Shown here: piece after piece, positions 46,198-60,324 of the stretch
How the letters are laid out: every line of letters starts with the position of its first letter
How positions within the stretch are numbered: the first letter of the stretch is position 1
Notes under the pieces: model-generated
What the model saw: the letters and a program-made list of their open reading frames with translations, nothing else
Told to the model about the DNA's origin: nothing
Database searches by the model: none
Assembly: GCF_016107655.1 (NCBI RefSeq)
Contig: NZ_JABASX010000013.1
Span: 1 to 64,000 of the forward strand
Direction of reading: 5' to 3'
Length of the DNA: 64,000 nucleotides
From: Brevibacterium antiquum
Lineage (GTDB): Bacteria; Actinomycetota; Actinomycetes; Actinomycetales; Brevibacteriaceae
Translations under genes and position numbers: made by a program

Positions 46198-48408
46198 ATG
46201 CCCGATACTTCCACCGCCGGCGGCTGTCCAGTCGCCCACACCACTTCGGCAACGGCGACGGCGCCCGAAGCCGACTCGCTGGTCAATCCCAGCCAGGGCG
46301 ATGCCAACTCGCATTGGTGGCCGAATCGCCTCAATCTCAAGATCTTGGCCAAGAACCAGCCTGCCCGCGACCCGATGGACGAAGGCTTCGACTACGACGC
46401 CGAGTTCGCCAGCCTCGACTACTACGCGCTCAAGGCCGACATCGAAGAGCTCCAGAAGACGAACGCCGACTGGTGGTCCGCGGATTTCGGTCACTACGGC
46501 CCGTTCATGATCCGCATGGCCTGGCACTCCGCCGGCACCTACCGAGTCCAGGACGGACGCGGCGGCGGCGGCGAAGGACAGCAGCGTTTCGCACCTCTGA
46601 ATTCCTGGCCCGACAACGTGGGTCTCGACAAGGCCCGCCGACTGCTCTGGCCCGTCAAGAAGAAGTACGGCAAGAAGATCTCATGGGCTGACCTCTTCAT
46701 CCTCGCCGGAAACGTGGGTCTCGAGTCCATGGGCTTCAAGACCTTCGGCTACGCCGGTGGCCGCAAGGACGTGTGGGAACCTGACAATGACGTCTACTGG
46801 GGCTCCGAGACCGAATGGCTGGGCACCGACAAGCGCTACGTGGGCAACCGCGAACTGCAGAAGCCGCTGGCGGCAACGACCATGGGCCTCATCTACGTCA
46901 ACCCTGAGGGCCCAGAGGGCAAGCCGGATCCACTGGCCGCGGCCATCGACATCCGCGAGACCTTCGGTCGCATGGCCATGGACGACGAGGAGACAGTCGC
47001 CCTCATCGCAGGTGGACACACCTTCGGCAAGACCCACGGCGCAGCTCCCGAGTCGCACAAGGGCGGAGATCCGGAAGCCGCACCGATCGAGGAGCAGGGA
47101 CTGGGCTGGAAGTCCGATTTCGGCACCGGCCAGGGCAATGACACCGTCGGCAGCGGCATCGAGGTCACGTGGACCTACCACCCCACCCGGTGGGACAACG
47201 AATTCTTCCACATCCTCTTCGCCTACGAATGGGAGGTCTTCGAAAACGAAGGCGGACACCTGCAGTGGCGCCCAGTCGACGGCGGCGGCGATGACATGGT
47301 TCCGATGGCGCAGGGCGACGGACGCCGTGAGCCCCGCATGCTCACAACTGACCTTTCGCTGCGTTTCGATCCCATCTACGGTGAGATCTCACGCCGCTTC
47401 AAGGACGACCAGAAGGCCTTCGAGGATGCCTTCGCCCGCGCCTGGTTCAAGCTCACCCACCGTGACATGGGCCCGTCCACTCGCTACCTCGGACCCGAGG
47501 TCCCCAGCGAAGAGCTCATCTGGCAGGACCCGGTCCCGGCCGGCACACCGCTCGATTCGGATCAGCTCGAAGCGGTCAAGTCCGCCATCCGCGATTCGGG
47601 TCTGAGCGTCTCGCAGCTGGTCTCGACCACCTGGGCCGCAGCCTCATCCCACCGTGTCTCCGACTTCCGCGGCGGAGTCAACGGCGGACGCCTGCGCCTC
47701 GAACCGCAGAAGAACTGGGAAGTCAACGAGCCCGCGAAGCTGGCCGAGGTCATCACTGTCCTCGAAGGCATCGCAGCGGACAACGGAGCAACGTTCGCCG
47801 ATGTCCTGGCGATCGCCGGCGGCGTCGGCATCGAAACCGCGGCGAAGGCCGCCGGTCATGACGTCAGCGTTCCGGTTTCGACCGGCCGCGGTGACGCAAC
47901 CCAGGAGCAGACCGACGTCGATTCGTTCTCGTACCTGGAGCCGACTCACGACGGGTTCCGCAACTATCTCACCGAGGATCTTCCGCTCTCGGCCGAGTTC
48001 CTCCTCCTGGACAGGGCCAGCCTGCTCGGTCTGACCCCGTCGGAGCTGACCGTTCTCATCGGCGGACTGCGCGTCCTCGGCGCGAACTACGAAGACTCCG
48101 AGCTCGGTGTGTTCACTGACCGTCCCGGCGAGCTGACGAACGATTTCTTCGTCAACCTCCTGGAACTGGGCAACGTCTGGAAGCCGATCGGTCCGTCCGA
48201 ATCCGCCAACGTCTACGAGTGCTTCTCCCCCGAGGGAGAGAAGCTGTGGACCGGAAGCCGCATCGACCTGCTCTTCGGCGCCAACTCCGAGCTGCGCGCC
48301 ATCGCCGAGGTCTACGCCTCCGATGACGCCCAGGAGAAGTTCGTCAATGACTTCGTCAAGGCCTGGAGCAAGCTCGTCGAAGCAGACCGCTTCGACCTGC
48401 ACCGCTGA
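46198..48408 (+). CDS. katG: Catalase-peroxidase
   Basis: 736 aa, two-domain haem enzyme that removes hydrogen peroxide. Start after GAAAGG. Active site: [10 protein letters not shown] (distal Arg-Trp-His), [14 protein letters not shown] (proximal His), and the Met-Tyr-Trp adduct residues Trp in MAWHSAG, Tyr in [10 protein letters not shown] and Met in RMAMDDEE. The second, haem-free half runs from about residue 420 ([11 protein letters not shown]) to the end. Mycobacterial homologues activate isoniazid. Transcribed with or after furA, closed by a strong terminator. Confidence 0.98.
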   Translation: MPDTSTAGGCPVAHTTSATATAPEADSLVNPSQGDANSHWWPNRLNLKILAKNQPARDPMDEGFDYDAEFASLDYYALKADIEELQKTNADWWSADFGHYGPFMIRMAWHSAGTYRVQDGRGGGGEGQQRFAPLNSWPDNVGLDKARRLLWPVKKKYGKKISWADLFILAGNVGLESMGFKTFGYAGGRKDVWEPDNDVYWGSETEWLGTDKRYVGNRELQKPLAATTMGLIYVNPEGPEGKPDPLAAAIDIRETFGRMAMDDEETVALIAGGHTFGKTHGAAPESHKGGDPEAAPIEEQGLGWKSDFGTGQGNDTVGSGIEVTWTYHPTRWDNEFFHILFAYEWEVFENEGGHLQWRPVDGGGDDMVPMAQGDGRREPRMLTTDLSLRFDPIYGEISRRFKDDQKAFEDAFARAWFKLTHRDMGPSTRYLGPEVPSEELIWQDPVPAGTPLDSDQLEAVKSAIRDSGLSVSQLVSTTWAAASSHRVSDFRGGVNGGRLRLEPQKNWEVNEPAKLAEVITVLEGIAADNGATFADVLAIAGGVGIETAAKAAGHDVSVPVSTGRGDATQEQTDVDSFSYLEPTHDGFRNYLTEDLPLSAEFLLLDRASLLGLTPSELTVLIGGLRVLGANYEDSELGVFTDRPGELTNDFFVNLLELGNVWKPIGPSESANVYECFSPEGEKLWTGSRIDLLFGANSELRAIAEVYASDDAQEKFVNDFVKAWSKLVEADRFDLHR

Positions 48409-48423
48409 GTGATCTGATAACGC

Positions 48424-48463
48424 ACGACTGTGCCCCCACCACACGTGGTGGGGGCACAGTCGT
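48424..48463 (+). terminator. Terminator of furA-katG
   Basis: ACGACTGTGCCCCCACCA pairs with its exact complement ending at 48463, loop CACG, 15 nt after the katG stop. The remaining 290 bp to the next gene (48464-48750) hold no recognisable gene; TACACT at 48738-48743 is a likely -10 element for the following gene. Confidence 0.88.
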
Positions 48464-48750
48464 ATCCGGGATGGAACCGGGCCCCTGCCGGCCACCAGCC
48501 TGTCACCCCAGCCCTGTTGCCCGGCTCTTGGAGTGCCCGGCCCGAGGTTGGGAAGGCTCGGATTCTGGTTGTCTGTCATGGAATCTCCTTGGCAGTCAGT
48601 GATTCCACTCTCGTGTGCTGTGCTGTCTCATGAGGACAACAGTTCCGCTCGGGCTTAGGCCCAGCGTTGGTCGAAGCTGTGGCCAGCCTGTGGGACTTGG
48701 CGGTGGCCGATCTCAACTGCAGATGTGTGGTCCCCGCTACACTGGGCGTC

Positions 48751-49434
48751 ATGGCCAAAGAAGATTCCCCGCACTCGTCCGCGCCCCGCATCCGAGCCTC
48801 TGACAAGGACCGCGACGCCGTTCTCGGAGTCATCACCGAGGCGGTCAGCAACGGTCGGCTCGACCCGGAAGAGACGGCTGAACGTCAGGATGAGGCGATT
48901 TCGGCGAAGTACCTCGACGAACTGATGCCGCTCATCGTCGATCTGCCCGAAGGGCACGAACTCTACCGCACCCTGCAGCGCCAGACCGGCGGAACGACCG
49001 CGGGGACATCACTGGACCGCAGTGCCGGACCCACCTCGCTGGCTCCGATGGCGGAACCGGGCACAGCGAAGCCGATGAACTCGGTGGCCATCATGTCCGG
49101 GCGCGAACTCGATGTACCGGCCGGCACGGCCGAGGTGACGACCTACTCGCTCATGGGCGGCGACAATATCGACCTGTGCGACGTCATGGGACCGGGAGTC
49201 ACCGTGTCGCTGACCTCGTATTCAATGATGGCCGGCCACGACATCTACGTCCCTCCTGGCGTGCGGATCCGCGACGACACAATCAACATCATGGCCGGCA
49301 ATGAGATCCGCGGCTCCGCCAAAGGAGACGGTTCGAACGGGACGCTCATCCTCAAGGGCGTCTCTTTCATGGCTGGACATGACGTGCATTTGGCAAAAGG
49401 CTACCGAGCAAAGGATCAGGGGCAACTGGAATGA
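48751..49434 (+). CDS. DUF1707 and LiaF-like domain protein
   Basis: 227 aa. ATG 48751, eight bases after TACACT and without a Shine-Dalgarno sequence, so probably leaderless; the frame upstream is not used. Residues about 12-70 are a DUF1707 domain (PRIRASDKDRDAVLGVITEAVSNGRLDPEETAERQDEAISAKYLDEL), a small domain common in Actinobacteria at the N-terminus of membrane or sensor proteins. A linker follows, then a beta-rich LiaF/DUF2154-like part (NSVAIMSGRELDVPAG, SYSMMAGHDIYVPPGVRI, GVSFMAGHDVHLAKGY). No membrane span, so it is soluble. LiaF relatives act in cell-envelope stress sensing. Overlaps pfkA by 4 bp. Confidence 0.82.
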   Translation: MAKEDSPHSSAPRIRASDKDRDAVLGVITEAVSNGRLDPEETAERQDEAISAKYLDELMPLIVDLPEGHELYRTLQRQTGGTTAGTSLDRSAGPTSLAPMAEPGTAKPMNSVAIMSGRELDVPAGTAEVTTYSLMGGDNIDLCDVMGPGVTVSLTSYSMMAGHDIYVPPGVRIRDDTINIMAGNEIRGSAKGDGSNGTLILKGVSFMAGHDVHLAKGYRAKDQGQLE

Positions 49435-50456
49435 AGATAGGTGTACTGACCTCCGGCGGAGACTGCCCCGGACTCAACGCGGTCATCCGCGGAATCGTCC
49501 GAAAGGGCATCCGCTCCCACGAGGATACGTTCGTCGGAATCCGCGACGGTTGGCGCGGCCTGCTCGAAGACGATGTGTTCGACATGTCTATGCTCGACGT
49601 TCGTGGGCTCTCCGGCCGAGGCGGCACCATCCTCGGCACCTCCCGCACCCACCCCTATGAGGGCGGCGGGCCGGAGCGGATGCGCGAGGTGATGACCGCA
49701 CACGGCATCGACGCGATCGTTGCGATCGGCGGAGAGGGCACACTGGCTGGGGCCTCCCGACTCGTGAATGAGGAGGGGGTGAACATCATCGGTGTCCCGA
49801 AGACCATCGACAACGATCTCAGCGGCACCGACTACACCTTCGGCTTCGACTCCGCCCACGCCATCGCGACCGAGTCCATCGACCGGCTCCGCACAACGGC
49901 GGAGTCCCATCATCGATGCATGGTCATCGAGGTCATGGGCCGCAACGTCGGATGGATCGCGCTGCATGCGGGAATGGCCGGTGGCGCTCACGCGATCCTC
50001 ATGCCGGAGTTTCCCGTCTCCTTCGACCAGATCGAGGAATGGGTGACCTCGGCCAGGGACCGCGGCCGTGCTCCGATCGTCGTCGTGGCCGAGGGCTTCA
50101 TTCCCGAGGGGCTCGACGAGCAGGTCGCGGACCGGGGTGTCGACAACAAGGGGCGGACCCGCCTCGGCGGCATTGCAGACTTCCTGGCTCCGAAGATCGA
50201 GGAGATCACGGGAATCGAGTCCCGTGCCACCATCCTCGGACACCTGCAGCGAGGCGGCTCCCCCACGGCCTACGACAGGGTCCTGTCCACACGTCTCGGG
50301 ATGGCTGCGGCAGATCTCGCGCACAACGGCGACTGGGGCAAGATGGCCAGTCTCAAGGGCACCGACATCGTCTCGGTCGACATGGCCTCAGCCGTCGACC
50401 GGCTCAAGTCTGTTCCGCTCCAACGCTGGGAAGAGGCGCAAGTCCTCTTCGGCTAG
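49431..50456 (+). CDS. pfkA: 6-phosphofructokinase
   Basis: 341 aa, actinobacterial group. GVLTSGGDCPGLNAVIRGIV at the start, AIGGEGTLAGA, GVPKTIDNDLSGTDYTFGFDSA, MGRNVGWIALHAG, GHLQRGGSPTAYDRVL. Gly after GGE (position 104 of the E. coli enzyme) points to ATP use, because PPi-dependent forms have Asp there; the Lys of PKTIDND is common in actinobacterial ATP enzymes. The ATG overlaps the stop of the DUF1707 gene (ATGA), so the two are co-translated. Confidence 0.96.
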   Translation: MKIGVLTSGGDCPGLNAVIRGIVRKGIRSHEDTFVGIRDGWRGLLEDDVFDMSMLDVRGLSGRGGTILGTSRTHPYEGGGPERMREVMTAHGIDAIVAIGGEGTLAGASRLVNEEGVNIIGVPKTIDNDLSGTDYTFGFDSAHAIATESIDRLRTTAESHHRCMVIEVMGRNVGWIALHAGMAGGAHAILMPEFPVSFDQIEEWVTSARDRGRAPIVVVAEGFIPEGLDEQVADRGVDNKGRTRLGGIADFLAPKIEEITGIESRATILGHLQRGGSPTAYDRVLSTRLGMAAADLAHNGDWGKMASLKGTDIVSVDMASAVDRLKSVPLQRWEEAQVLFG

Positions 50457-50524
50457 CCGTCCTCCTCAACAAAGCCACCGCGCAACGCAGACACACAGTC
50501 AGAGGCCGCGGCAGGCCAACAGTA

Positions 50525-50570
50525 GGTAAGTTCTGGTCGAATTGTTCGAGATATTCGACCAGGACTTGCC
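50525..50570 (+). terminator. Long hairpin after pfkA
   Basis: 18-bp arms (GGTAAGTTCTGGTCGAAT and the matching right arm) around a 10-nt loop. Both deviations from perfect symmetry are T opposite G, so as plus-strand RNA every position pairs (two G-U), whereas minus-strand RNA would have two A-C mismatches. Confidence 0.55.
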
Positions 50571-50642
50571 AACCGTTGTATTTCTGACCGAGTTCGAGGC
50601 CATTGGCCGAGGATACTCTAGGGCAATGCTTCTGCTCGCGCG

Positions 50643-50680
50643 CCCGCGAACGCACCCACTTTCGCGCCCGCGTTCGCGGG
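50643..50680. other. GC hairpin in the pfkA-rpoC gap
   Basis: CCCGCGAACGC and GCGTTCGCGGG, 11-bp perfect stem, 16-nt loop. With the hairpins at 50525 and 50693 it is one of three in this 355-bp gap, which has no recognisable gene. Confidence 0.5.
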
Positions 50681-50692
50681 GACCGCATATGA

Positions 50693-50740
50693 CACAGCAA
50701 GAGGGGCACCCACCTGATGGTGGGTGCCCCTCTTGCTGTG
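50693..50740. terminator. Terminator of rpoB-rpoC, probably bidirectional
   Basis: A perfect 22-bp stem (arm starts CACAGCAAGAGGGGC) with loop TGAT, 72 nt after the rpoC stop on the minus strand and facing pfkA on the plus strand. Confidence 0.9.
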
Positions 50741-50811
50741 CCTGTCGAGTCAGTCTGGTGATTCAGCGCCAGCCGCAGCTTCGCAGCTGCGAACGACTCA
50801 GACGATCAGCT

Positions 50812-54684
<3,873 letters not shown>

Positions 54685-54752
54685 GTAAATCCTCTTTCCT
54701 GGCGATGAACATCCCGTTCATCGCGAAGTTGTGTCGGTTGAAGTGGAAGTCC

Positions 54753-57700
54753 TCAGACTTCTTCTACGGTCTGGGCTTCACGGCGTGACAGGTCGATCCC
54801 GAGCTCTTCAGCTGCCCGGTAGACCTCGTCCTCGCCGTCACGCATCTCAACCTCGGCTCCGTCCGAGGACAGAACTTCGACGTTGAGGCACAGGGACTGC
54901 ATCTCCTTGATGAGGACCTTGAACGACTCCGGGATTCCCGGATCGGGCAGGTTCTCGCCCTTGACGATGGCCTCGTAGACCTTCACACGGCCTGGGATGT
55001 CATCGGACTTGATCGTCAGCAGTTCCTGCAGCGTGTACGCCGCACCGTAGGCCTCGAGGGCCCACACTTCCATCTCACCGAAGCGCTGACCACCGAACTG
55101 TGCCTTACCACCGAGCGGCTGCTGGGTGATCATCGAGTACGGACCGGTCGAACGCGCGTGGATCTTGTCGTCGACGAGGTGGTGGAGCTTGAGCATGTAC
55201 ATGTAGCCGACAGCGATCGGGTACGGGAACGGCTCTCCGGAGCGACCGTCGAACAGCTGGGCCTTGCCCGAGGAATCGATGAGTCGATCCCCATCGCGGT
55301 TCGGAGTCGTCGAGTCCAGCAGTCCACGCAGCTCCTGCTCGTGTGCACCGTCGAAGACCGGAGTCGCCAGGTTCGTGCCGGCCTCGGCTTCGCGAGCGGC
55401 TTCCGGCAGTTCGGCAGCCCACTCGGGGTTGCCCTCGATCTTCCAACCCTGCTTCGAGATCCATCCGAGGTGGACTTCGAAGACCTGGCCGATGTTCATA
55501 CGACGCGGAACACCGTGCGGGTTGAGGATGATGTCGACGGGGGTACCGTCTGCCAGGAACGGCATGTCCTCAACAGGCAGGATGGTCGAGATGACACCCT
55601 TGTTGCCGTGACGACCGGCCATCTTGTCACCGATGGTGATCTTACGGCGCTGAGCGACGTAGACGCGGACCATCTGGTTGACGCCCGGCGAGAGCTCGTC
55701 GTCTTCCTCGCGGTCGAAGACGCGGACACCGATGACGGTGCCGATCTCGCCGTGAGGCACACGCAGCGAGGTGTCGCGGACTTCGCGGGACTTCTCACCG
55801 AAGATCGCGCGCAGCAGGCGCTCTTCCGGCGTCAGCTCGGTCTCACCCTTCGGGGTGACCTTGCCGACGAGGATGTCGCCGTCGGTGACCTCGGCGCCGA
55901 TGCGGATGATTCCGCGATCGTCGAGGTCTGCCAGGGCGTCAGGCGAGATGTTCGGAATGTCGCGAGTGATCTCCTCGGCACCGAGCTTGGTGTCGCGAGC
56001 ATCGACCTCGTGCTCCTCGATGTGGATCGAGGACAGAACGTCGTCCTGGACGAGACGCTGGGAGAGGATGATCGCATCCTCGAAGTTGTAGCCTTCCCAT
56101 GACATGAATGCCACGAGGAGGTTCTTGCCCAGCGCCATCTCACCGTTCTGAGTCGACGGCCCGTCTGCCAGAACAGTGCCCGGCTCGACGCGATCGCCCT
56201 CGTCGACGATGATGCGCTGGTTGTACGAGGTTCCGTGGTTGGAACGCTTGAACTTCGAAGCGCGGTAGGTCTGCATCGTGCCATCGTCAGCCAGAACGGT
56301 GACGAAGTCAGCGGATACCTCTGTGACGACGCCTGGGCGATCGGCAGTGATGACATCGCCGGCGTCGACAGCGGCACGGTATTCCATGCCGGTGCCCACA
56401 ACTGGGGACTCCGACATCACCAGCGGCACAGCCTGACGCTGCATGTTCGCGCCCATGAGGGCACGGTTGGCGTCATCGTGCTCGAGGAACGGAATCAGTG
56501 CGGACGCAACAGACACCATCTGACGCGCGGAGACGTCCATGAAGTCAATCGTGTCGTACTGGACCAGCTCGGCTTCGCCGCCGCCGCCCTTAGGACGTGC
56601 GAGAACTTCGACTTCGGCGAAGCGCTGCTCTTCGGTCAGCGGCGCATTTGCCTGCGCGATGTTGAACTCGAGCTCATCGTCGGCAGTCAGGTACTCGGTG
56701 TCATCGGTGACGACACCATCGACGACCTTGCGGTAAGGCGTCTCGATGAAACCGAACGGGTTGATGCGGGCGTAGGAGGCCAGCGAGCCGATCAGACCGA
56801 TGTTCGGGCCTTCGGGAGTCTCGATCGGGCACATACGTCCGTAGTGCGATGGGTGAACGTCACGGACTTCCATGGCGGCACGGTCACGCGAAAGACCACC
56901 AGGCCCCAGAGCGGAGAGGCGGCGCTTGTGAGTCAGACCCGCGAGCGGGTTGTTCTGATCCATGAACTGTGAGAGCTGCGAGGTGCCGAAGAACTCCTTG
57001 ATCGCAGCCACCACGGGGCGGATGTTGATCAGGGTCTGAGGCGTGATCGCTTCGACGTCCTGGGTCGTCATGCGCTCACGGACGACGCGCTCCATGCGAG
57101 AGAGTCCGGTGCGGACCTGGTTCTCGATGAGCTCGCCGACTGCACGGATGCGACGGTTGCCGAAGTGGTCGATGTCGTCGAGTTTGACGTTGAGCTCGAT
57201 GTTCTCGCCGTCACGGACACCCTTGGAGGTGTCAACGCCTGCGTGCAGGGACACGAGGTAGCGGATGGTCGCAACCACGTCGTCGGTCGACAGGACCGAG
57301 TCGCTCAGCGGTGCATCGACGCCCAGCTTGCGGTTGACCTTGTAGCGGCCGACCTTGGCCAGGTCGTAGCGCTTGGGGTTGAAGTACAGGTTGTTGAGCA
57401 GGTTGCGTGCCGCTTCAGCGGTCGCAGGCTCTGCCGGGCGCAGCTTCTTGTAGATGTCGAGCAGCGCTTCGTCCTGCGTGTTGACCGTGTCCTTGGCCAT
57501 GGTCTCGCGGATGGACTCGAACTCGCCGAACTCCTCGAGGATCTTCGCTTCGGACCAGCCGAGGGCCTTGAGCAGAACGGTGACCGACTGCTTGCGCTTG
57601 CGGTCAAGGCGAACGCCGACCTGGTCGCGCTTGTCGACCTCGAACTCCAGCCATGCACCACGGGAAGGGATGATCTTCGCGGTGAAGATGTCCTTGTCAG

Positions 57701-58232
57701 TGGTCTTGTCGACGCTGGACTCGAAGTAGGCACCGGGCGAACGCACGAGCTGCGAGACGACGACACGCTCGGTGCCGTTGACGATGAACGTGCCCTTGTC
57801 GGTCATGAGGGGGAAGTCGCCCATGAAGACGGTCTGGCTCTTGATCTCGCCGGTGTTGTTGTTCATGAATTCGGCGGTCACATACAGTGGCGCCGAATAG
57901 GTCATGTCGCGTTCCTTGCACTCATCGATGGAGTACTTGGCGGCTTCGAACCGGTGCTCCCGGAACGACAGCGACATCGATCCACCGAAGTCCTCGATCG
58001 GTGAGATCTCCTCGAAGATATCTTCGAGCCCCGAGGTGGTTGCTACGGAATCGTCTCCGATTTCGATGGCCTCGGCGACGCGGTCCTGCCACGCTTCCGA
58101 GCCGATGAGCCAATCGAAGCTGTCTGTCTGCAGACCGAGCAGATCGGGAACCTCGAGCGGTTCGCGAATCTTCGCGAAGGAGATTCTCTTGGGGGCGTTA
58201 GCGGTCCTGGTGTTATCGTTGGCGGCGGCCAA
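54753..58232 (-). CDS. rpoB: RNA polymerase beta subunit
   Basis: 1159 aa. Starts with TTG at 58232, GGAAGGA six bases ahead. The rifampicin pocket (residues about 416-442) reads [20 protein letters not shown] then [17 protein letters not shown]; the Asp, His and Ser positions most often changed in resistant strains are wild type. [20 protein letters not shown] follows. C-terminal [25 protein letters not shown] is complete. Confidence 0.98.
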   Translation of the reverse strand: MAAANDNTRTANAPKRISFAKIREPLEVPDLLGLQTDSFDWLIGSEAWQDRVAEAIEIGDDSVATTSGLEDIFEEISPIEDFGGSMSLSFREHRFEAAKYSIDECKERDMTYSAPLYVTAEFMNNNTGEIKSQTVFMGDFPLMTDKGTFIVNGTERVVVSQLVRSPGAYFESSVDKTTDKDIFTAKIIPSRGAWLEFEVDKRDQVGVRLDRKRKQSVTVLLKALGWSEAKILEEFGEFESIRETMAKDTVNTQDEALLDIYKKLRPAEPATAEAARNLLNNLYFNPKRYDLAKVGRYKVNRKLGVDAPLSDSVLSTDDVVATIRYLVSLHAGVDTSKGVRDGENIELNVKLDDIDHFGNRRIRAVGELIENQVRTGLSRMERVVRERMTTQDVEAITPQTLINIRPVVAAIKEFFGTSQLSQFMDQNNPLAGLTHKRRLSALGPGGLSRDRAAMEVRDVHPSHYGRMCPIETPEGPNIGLIGSLASYARINPFGFIETPYRKVVDGVVTDDTEYLTADDELEFNIAQANAPLTEEQRFAEVEVLARPKGGGGEAELVQYDTIDFMDVSARQMVSVASALIPFLEHDDANRALMGANMQRQAVPLVMSESPVVGTGMEYRAAVDAGDVITADRPGVVTEVSADFVTVLADDGTMQTYRASKFKRSNHGTSYNQRIIVDEGDRVEPGTVLADGPSTQNGEMALGKNLLVAFMSWEGYNFEDAIILSQRLVQDDVLSSIHIEEHEVDARDTKLGAEEITRDIPNISPDALADLDDRGIIRIGAEVTDGDILVGKVTPKGETELTPEERLLRAIFGEKSREVRDTSLRVPHGEIGTVIGVRVFDREEDDELSPGVNQMVRVYVAQRRKITIGDKMAGRHGNKGVISTILPVEDMPFLADGTPVDIILNPHGVPRRMNIGQVFEVHLGWISKQGWKIEGNPEWAAELPEAAREAEAGTNLATPVFDGAHEQELRGLLDSTTPNRDGDRLIDSSGKAQLFDGRSGEPFPYPIAVGYMYMLKLHHLVDDKIHARSTGPYSMITQQPLGGKAQFGGQRFGEMEVWALEAYGAAYTLQELLTIKSDDIPGRVKVYEAIVKGENLPDPGIPESFKVLIKEMQSLCLNVEVLSSDGAEVEMRDGEDEVYRAAEELGIDLSRREAQTVEEV

Positions 58233-58398
58233 TGGGATCCTTCCGAGTGCTTCACCAATTGATAGGTTGACCCTCCACCCGAAGTCACGTCGACGACCCC
58301 AGGTGTGTCAGATTTCGACACCGGGCGACAACGTGGTTCACTTGAGTGGAAATGAGGTGCCCCCCGCTATATGAAGGCACGCCACAGGCAGATCAACG

Positions 58399-58427
58399 CA
58401 AATATCAAGCTTATAGCAATCGGTCAA
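58399..58427 (-). promoter_or_regulatory. Promoter of rpoB-rpoC
   Basis: On the minus strand TTGACC (58422-58427), 17-bp spacer and TATTTG (58399-58404). It begins one base after the GNAT stop and gives rpoB a leader of about 160 nt; rpoB is therefore not simply read through from rplL, five genes away. Confidence 0.6.
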
Positions 58428-58428
58428 G

Positions 58429-59487
58429 TCATGCAAGACGCTTCTTCCACAGACCGACCCAGGCCCAGGTTGCGAATCCCGCCCTGTCATTGATGAGAAG
58501 CATCCACGAGTTCTCCACCGCATTCCACGTGTAGATTCGCTCCACGCCGGTACGCTCCCCCAGCGCAACGTGATTGGCGATCTTCAGTGCCGCCCCGAGT
58601 CCGTGTCCGCGGTGTTCTCGCGTCACCAGGGTCGATCCCTGCCACCCGACCTCAGGGCGTTCGTCGAAGTGCGCGACCTCGGTGAAGCCGGCGGCCGCCT
58701 CCCCTTTGAGCGCCAGTGCCGTGCTCACCAGCTCCCGGCCTGTAGTCCGCTTCGCGTCGAGGGCACGGACCCGGGCGGCGTCCCACTCCTCCTCCTCACC
58801 GAATTCCTCGGCGCCTGGGGTGTCCGTCGACATCCTCTGATGCAGAAGTGCGACAGCGTCGAGCCGGTGTTCAGGCGTCGGCCCAGTCCACGTCTCGATC
58901 GTATAGCCGGCATCGAGTTCAGCGTCGGGCAGCCGTGCCGCCGTGGCGGAATTCGCCACGGAGCACCGCTCAAGCTGCTTGAAGGCGAAGCCGTGTCGGA
59001 TGAGGAAGGCGACGTCCGGCTGGTTCACTGGCAGGCTTCCCAAGCCGGATTCGGCCGCGAGATGCGCACCCCGCAGATCGGCGTCACGAGCCGATGGTGG
59101 GATCTCGCAGAAGCTGGTCAGCTGTGTTCGTCCCTGAGCTGTCAGCTTCGCCTCCATCTCAGCCAGCAGCTCGGAGCCCAGTCCCTGTCGGCGCAGCTCA
59201 GGGTGGACCGAGCACCACACCTCGGCGATATCGAGGTTGTCATGCAATGTCAGGTAGGCGATTCCCTTGGCCACGATGGACCCGCCGAGGCGGGCGATCC
59301 ACGTCTGATGGGTCACGTATTCAGTGGGTGAGAGCAACTCCCGCCGCACCTCGTCTGCGCGGGGGTCGAAATCGGTGCCGAGCCCCGATGCTCGGTTGAT
59401 GAGCGTATCGAAGTCGAGCACCTCGGCGAGGATGCCCTCGATCTCTTCGCCGCTGCGAGATCCGGCTGGGATGTGAGTGATCTCCAT
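58429..59487 (-). CDS. Double-GNAT acetyltransferase
   Basis: 352 aa with two GNAT domains. The first has EVWCSVHPELRRQGLGSELLAEMEAKL and the second GSTLVTREHRGHGLGAALKIANH, each an acetyl-CoA loop. ATG 59487 (MEITHIPAGSRSGEEI) is used; the frame is open to 59979 but lies over the divergent MBL gene. The layout resembles mycothiol synthase (MshD), but the whole is more like unassigned actinobacterial double-GNAT proteins; the substrate is unknown. 24 bp from the divergent hydrolase gene. Confidence 0.82.
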   Translation of the reverse strand: MEITHIPAGSRSGEEIEGILAEVLDFDTLINRASGLGTDFDPRADEVRRELLSPTEYVTHQTWIARLGGSIVAKGIAYLTLHDNLDIAEVWCSVHPELRRQGLGSELLAEMEAKLTAQGRTQLTSFCEIPPSARDADLRGAHLAAESGLGSLPVNQPDVAFLIRHGFAFKQLERCSVANSATAARLPDAELDAGYTIETWTGPTPEHRLDAVALLHQRMSTDTPGAEEFGEEEEWDAARVRALDAKRTTGRELVSTALALKGEAAAGFTEVAHFDERPEVGWQGSTLVTREHRGHGLGAALKIANHVALGERTGVERIYTWNAVENSWMLLINDRAGFATWAWVGLWKKRLA

Positions 59488-59511
59488 GGGCTGACATTCT
59501 AGACTGCACCC

Positions 59512-60324
59512 ATGGTCAACGTCAGTGTTCTCTCTCAGAATCCCGCCGCGGTCAACTGCGCAATCATCACCGGCTCCCGCGCCAGCCTCATCGTCGACTC
59601 GGGCCCGGGGCCCAGCACGGCGAAGCATCTGGCCGACACGGCACAGCATCTCAGCCTCAAGGTCACTGGCCGCGTCAATCCCATCGCTGCCGTCATCACT
59701 CATGACCATTGGGATCATTTCTTCGGCAATGCCACCCTGGCCGCAGCGGGAATCGAGACCTTCCACGTCTCCGAGTCCTTCGCCGGAGACCAGGAGGCGA
59801 CCGCATGGATCGCCCTCGACGCCGTCCGCAACGCCCCGGAGACCGCCGAGTTCGCATCCGAGCTGCCCGAGGACCCGAGCAGCCTCATCGTCGACGTCTC
59901 CCCCGTCGATGCTGCTGAGTCGGGGGTTGCGCTCGACCTCGGGGACTGTCGGGTCGAATTCCACGTGCTGGGCGGGCATTCCACAGCGGATCTCGTCGTG
60001 CGCCTGCCCGATCAGGGCATCGTGTTCACCGGTGATCTGGTGGAGGAGGGAGCTCCCCCGCAGGCAGGCAACGATGCTTCACTGAGCGAGTGGGTGACCA
60101 GTCTGCACACACTGCTGTCGTTCCCCGAGACCACAGTGTTCGTGCCCGGGCATGGAGTCCCCGTTGATCGGGACTTCGTCGCACGTCAGCTTGAGGACAT
60201 CGACGGTCTGAGATCGAATCAAGCCGATGCCGAGGTGGCTCTGCCCGCCCGTACGATGCCCGGTGACCATGACCGGAGCTTGCCCCGTGAGCAGGTCATC
60301 TGCCCTGCCGGTGCAGGGCAGTGA
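59512..60324 (+). CDS. MBL-fold metallohydrolase
   Basis: 270 aa. Metallo-beta-lactamase fold with THDHWDHFFGN (HxHxDH metal site), HVLGGHSTADLVV (third His), VFTGDLVEEG (bridging Asp) and FVPGHGVPVDRDFV (last His). No signal peptide, so not an exported beta-lactamase; closer to cytosolic glyoxalase II-like or quinolone-oxygenase-like hydrolases. The tail after residue about 235 has no domain. The 3' end overlaps the convergent membrane-protein gene by 29 bp. Confidence 0.87.
   Translation: MVNVSVLSQNPAAVNCAIITGSRASLIVDSGPGPSTAKHLADTAQHLSLKVTGRVNPIAAVITHDHWDHFFGNATLAAAGIETFHVSESFAGDQEATAWIALDAVRNAPETAEFASELPEDPSSLIVDVSPVDAAESGVALDLGDCRVEFHVLGGHSTADLVVRLPDQGIVFTGDLVEEGAPPQAGNDASLSEWVTSLHTLLSFPETTVFVPGHGVPVDRDFVARQLEDIDGLRSNQADAEVALPARTMPGDHDRSLPREQVICPAGAGQ

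Noticed and set aside
56896..56990. Possible rifampicin-resistance change in rpoB
   Set aside because: The pocket residues at the usual Asp, His and Ser positions are wild type; Ala in NPLAGLTH is ordinary variation.
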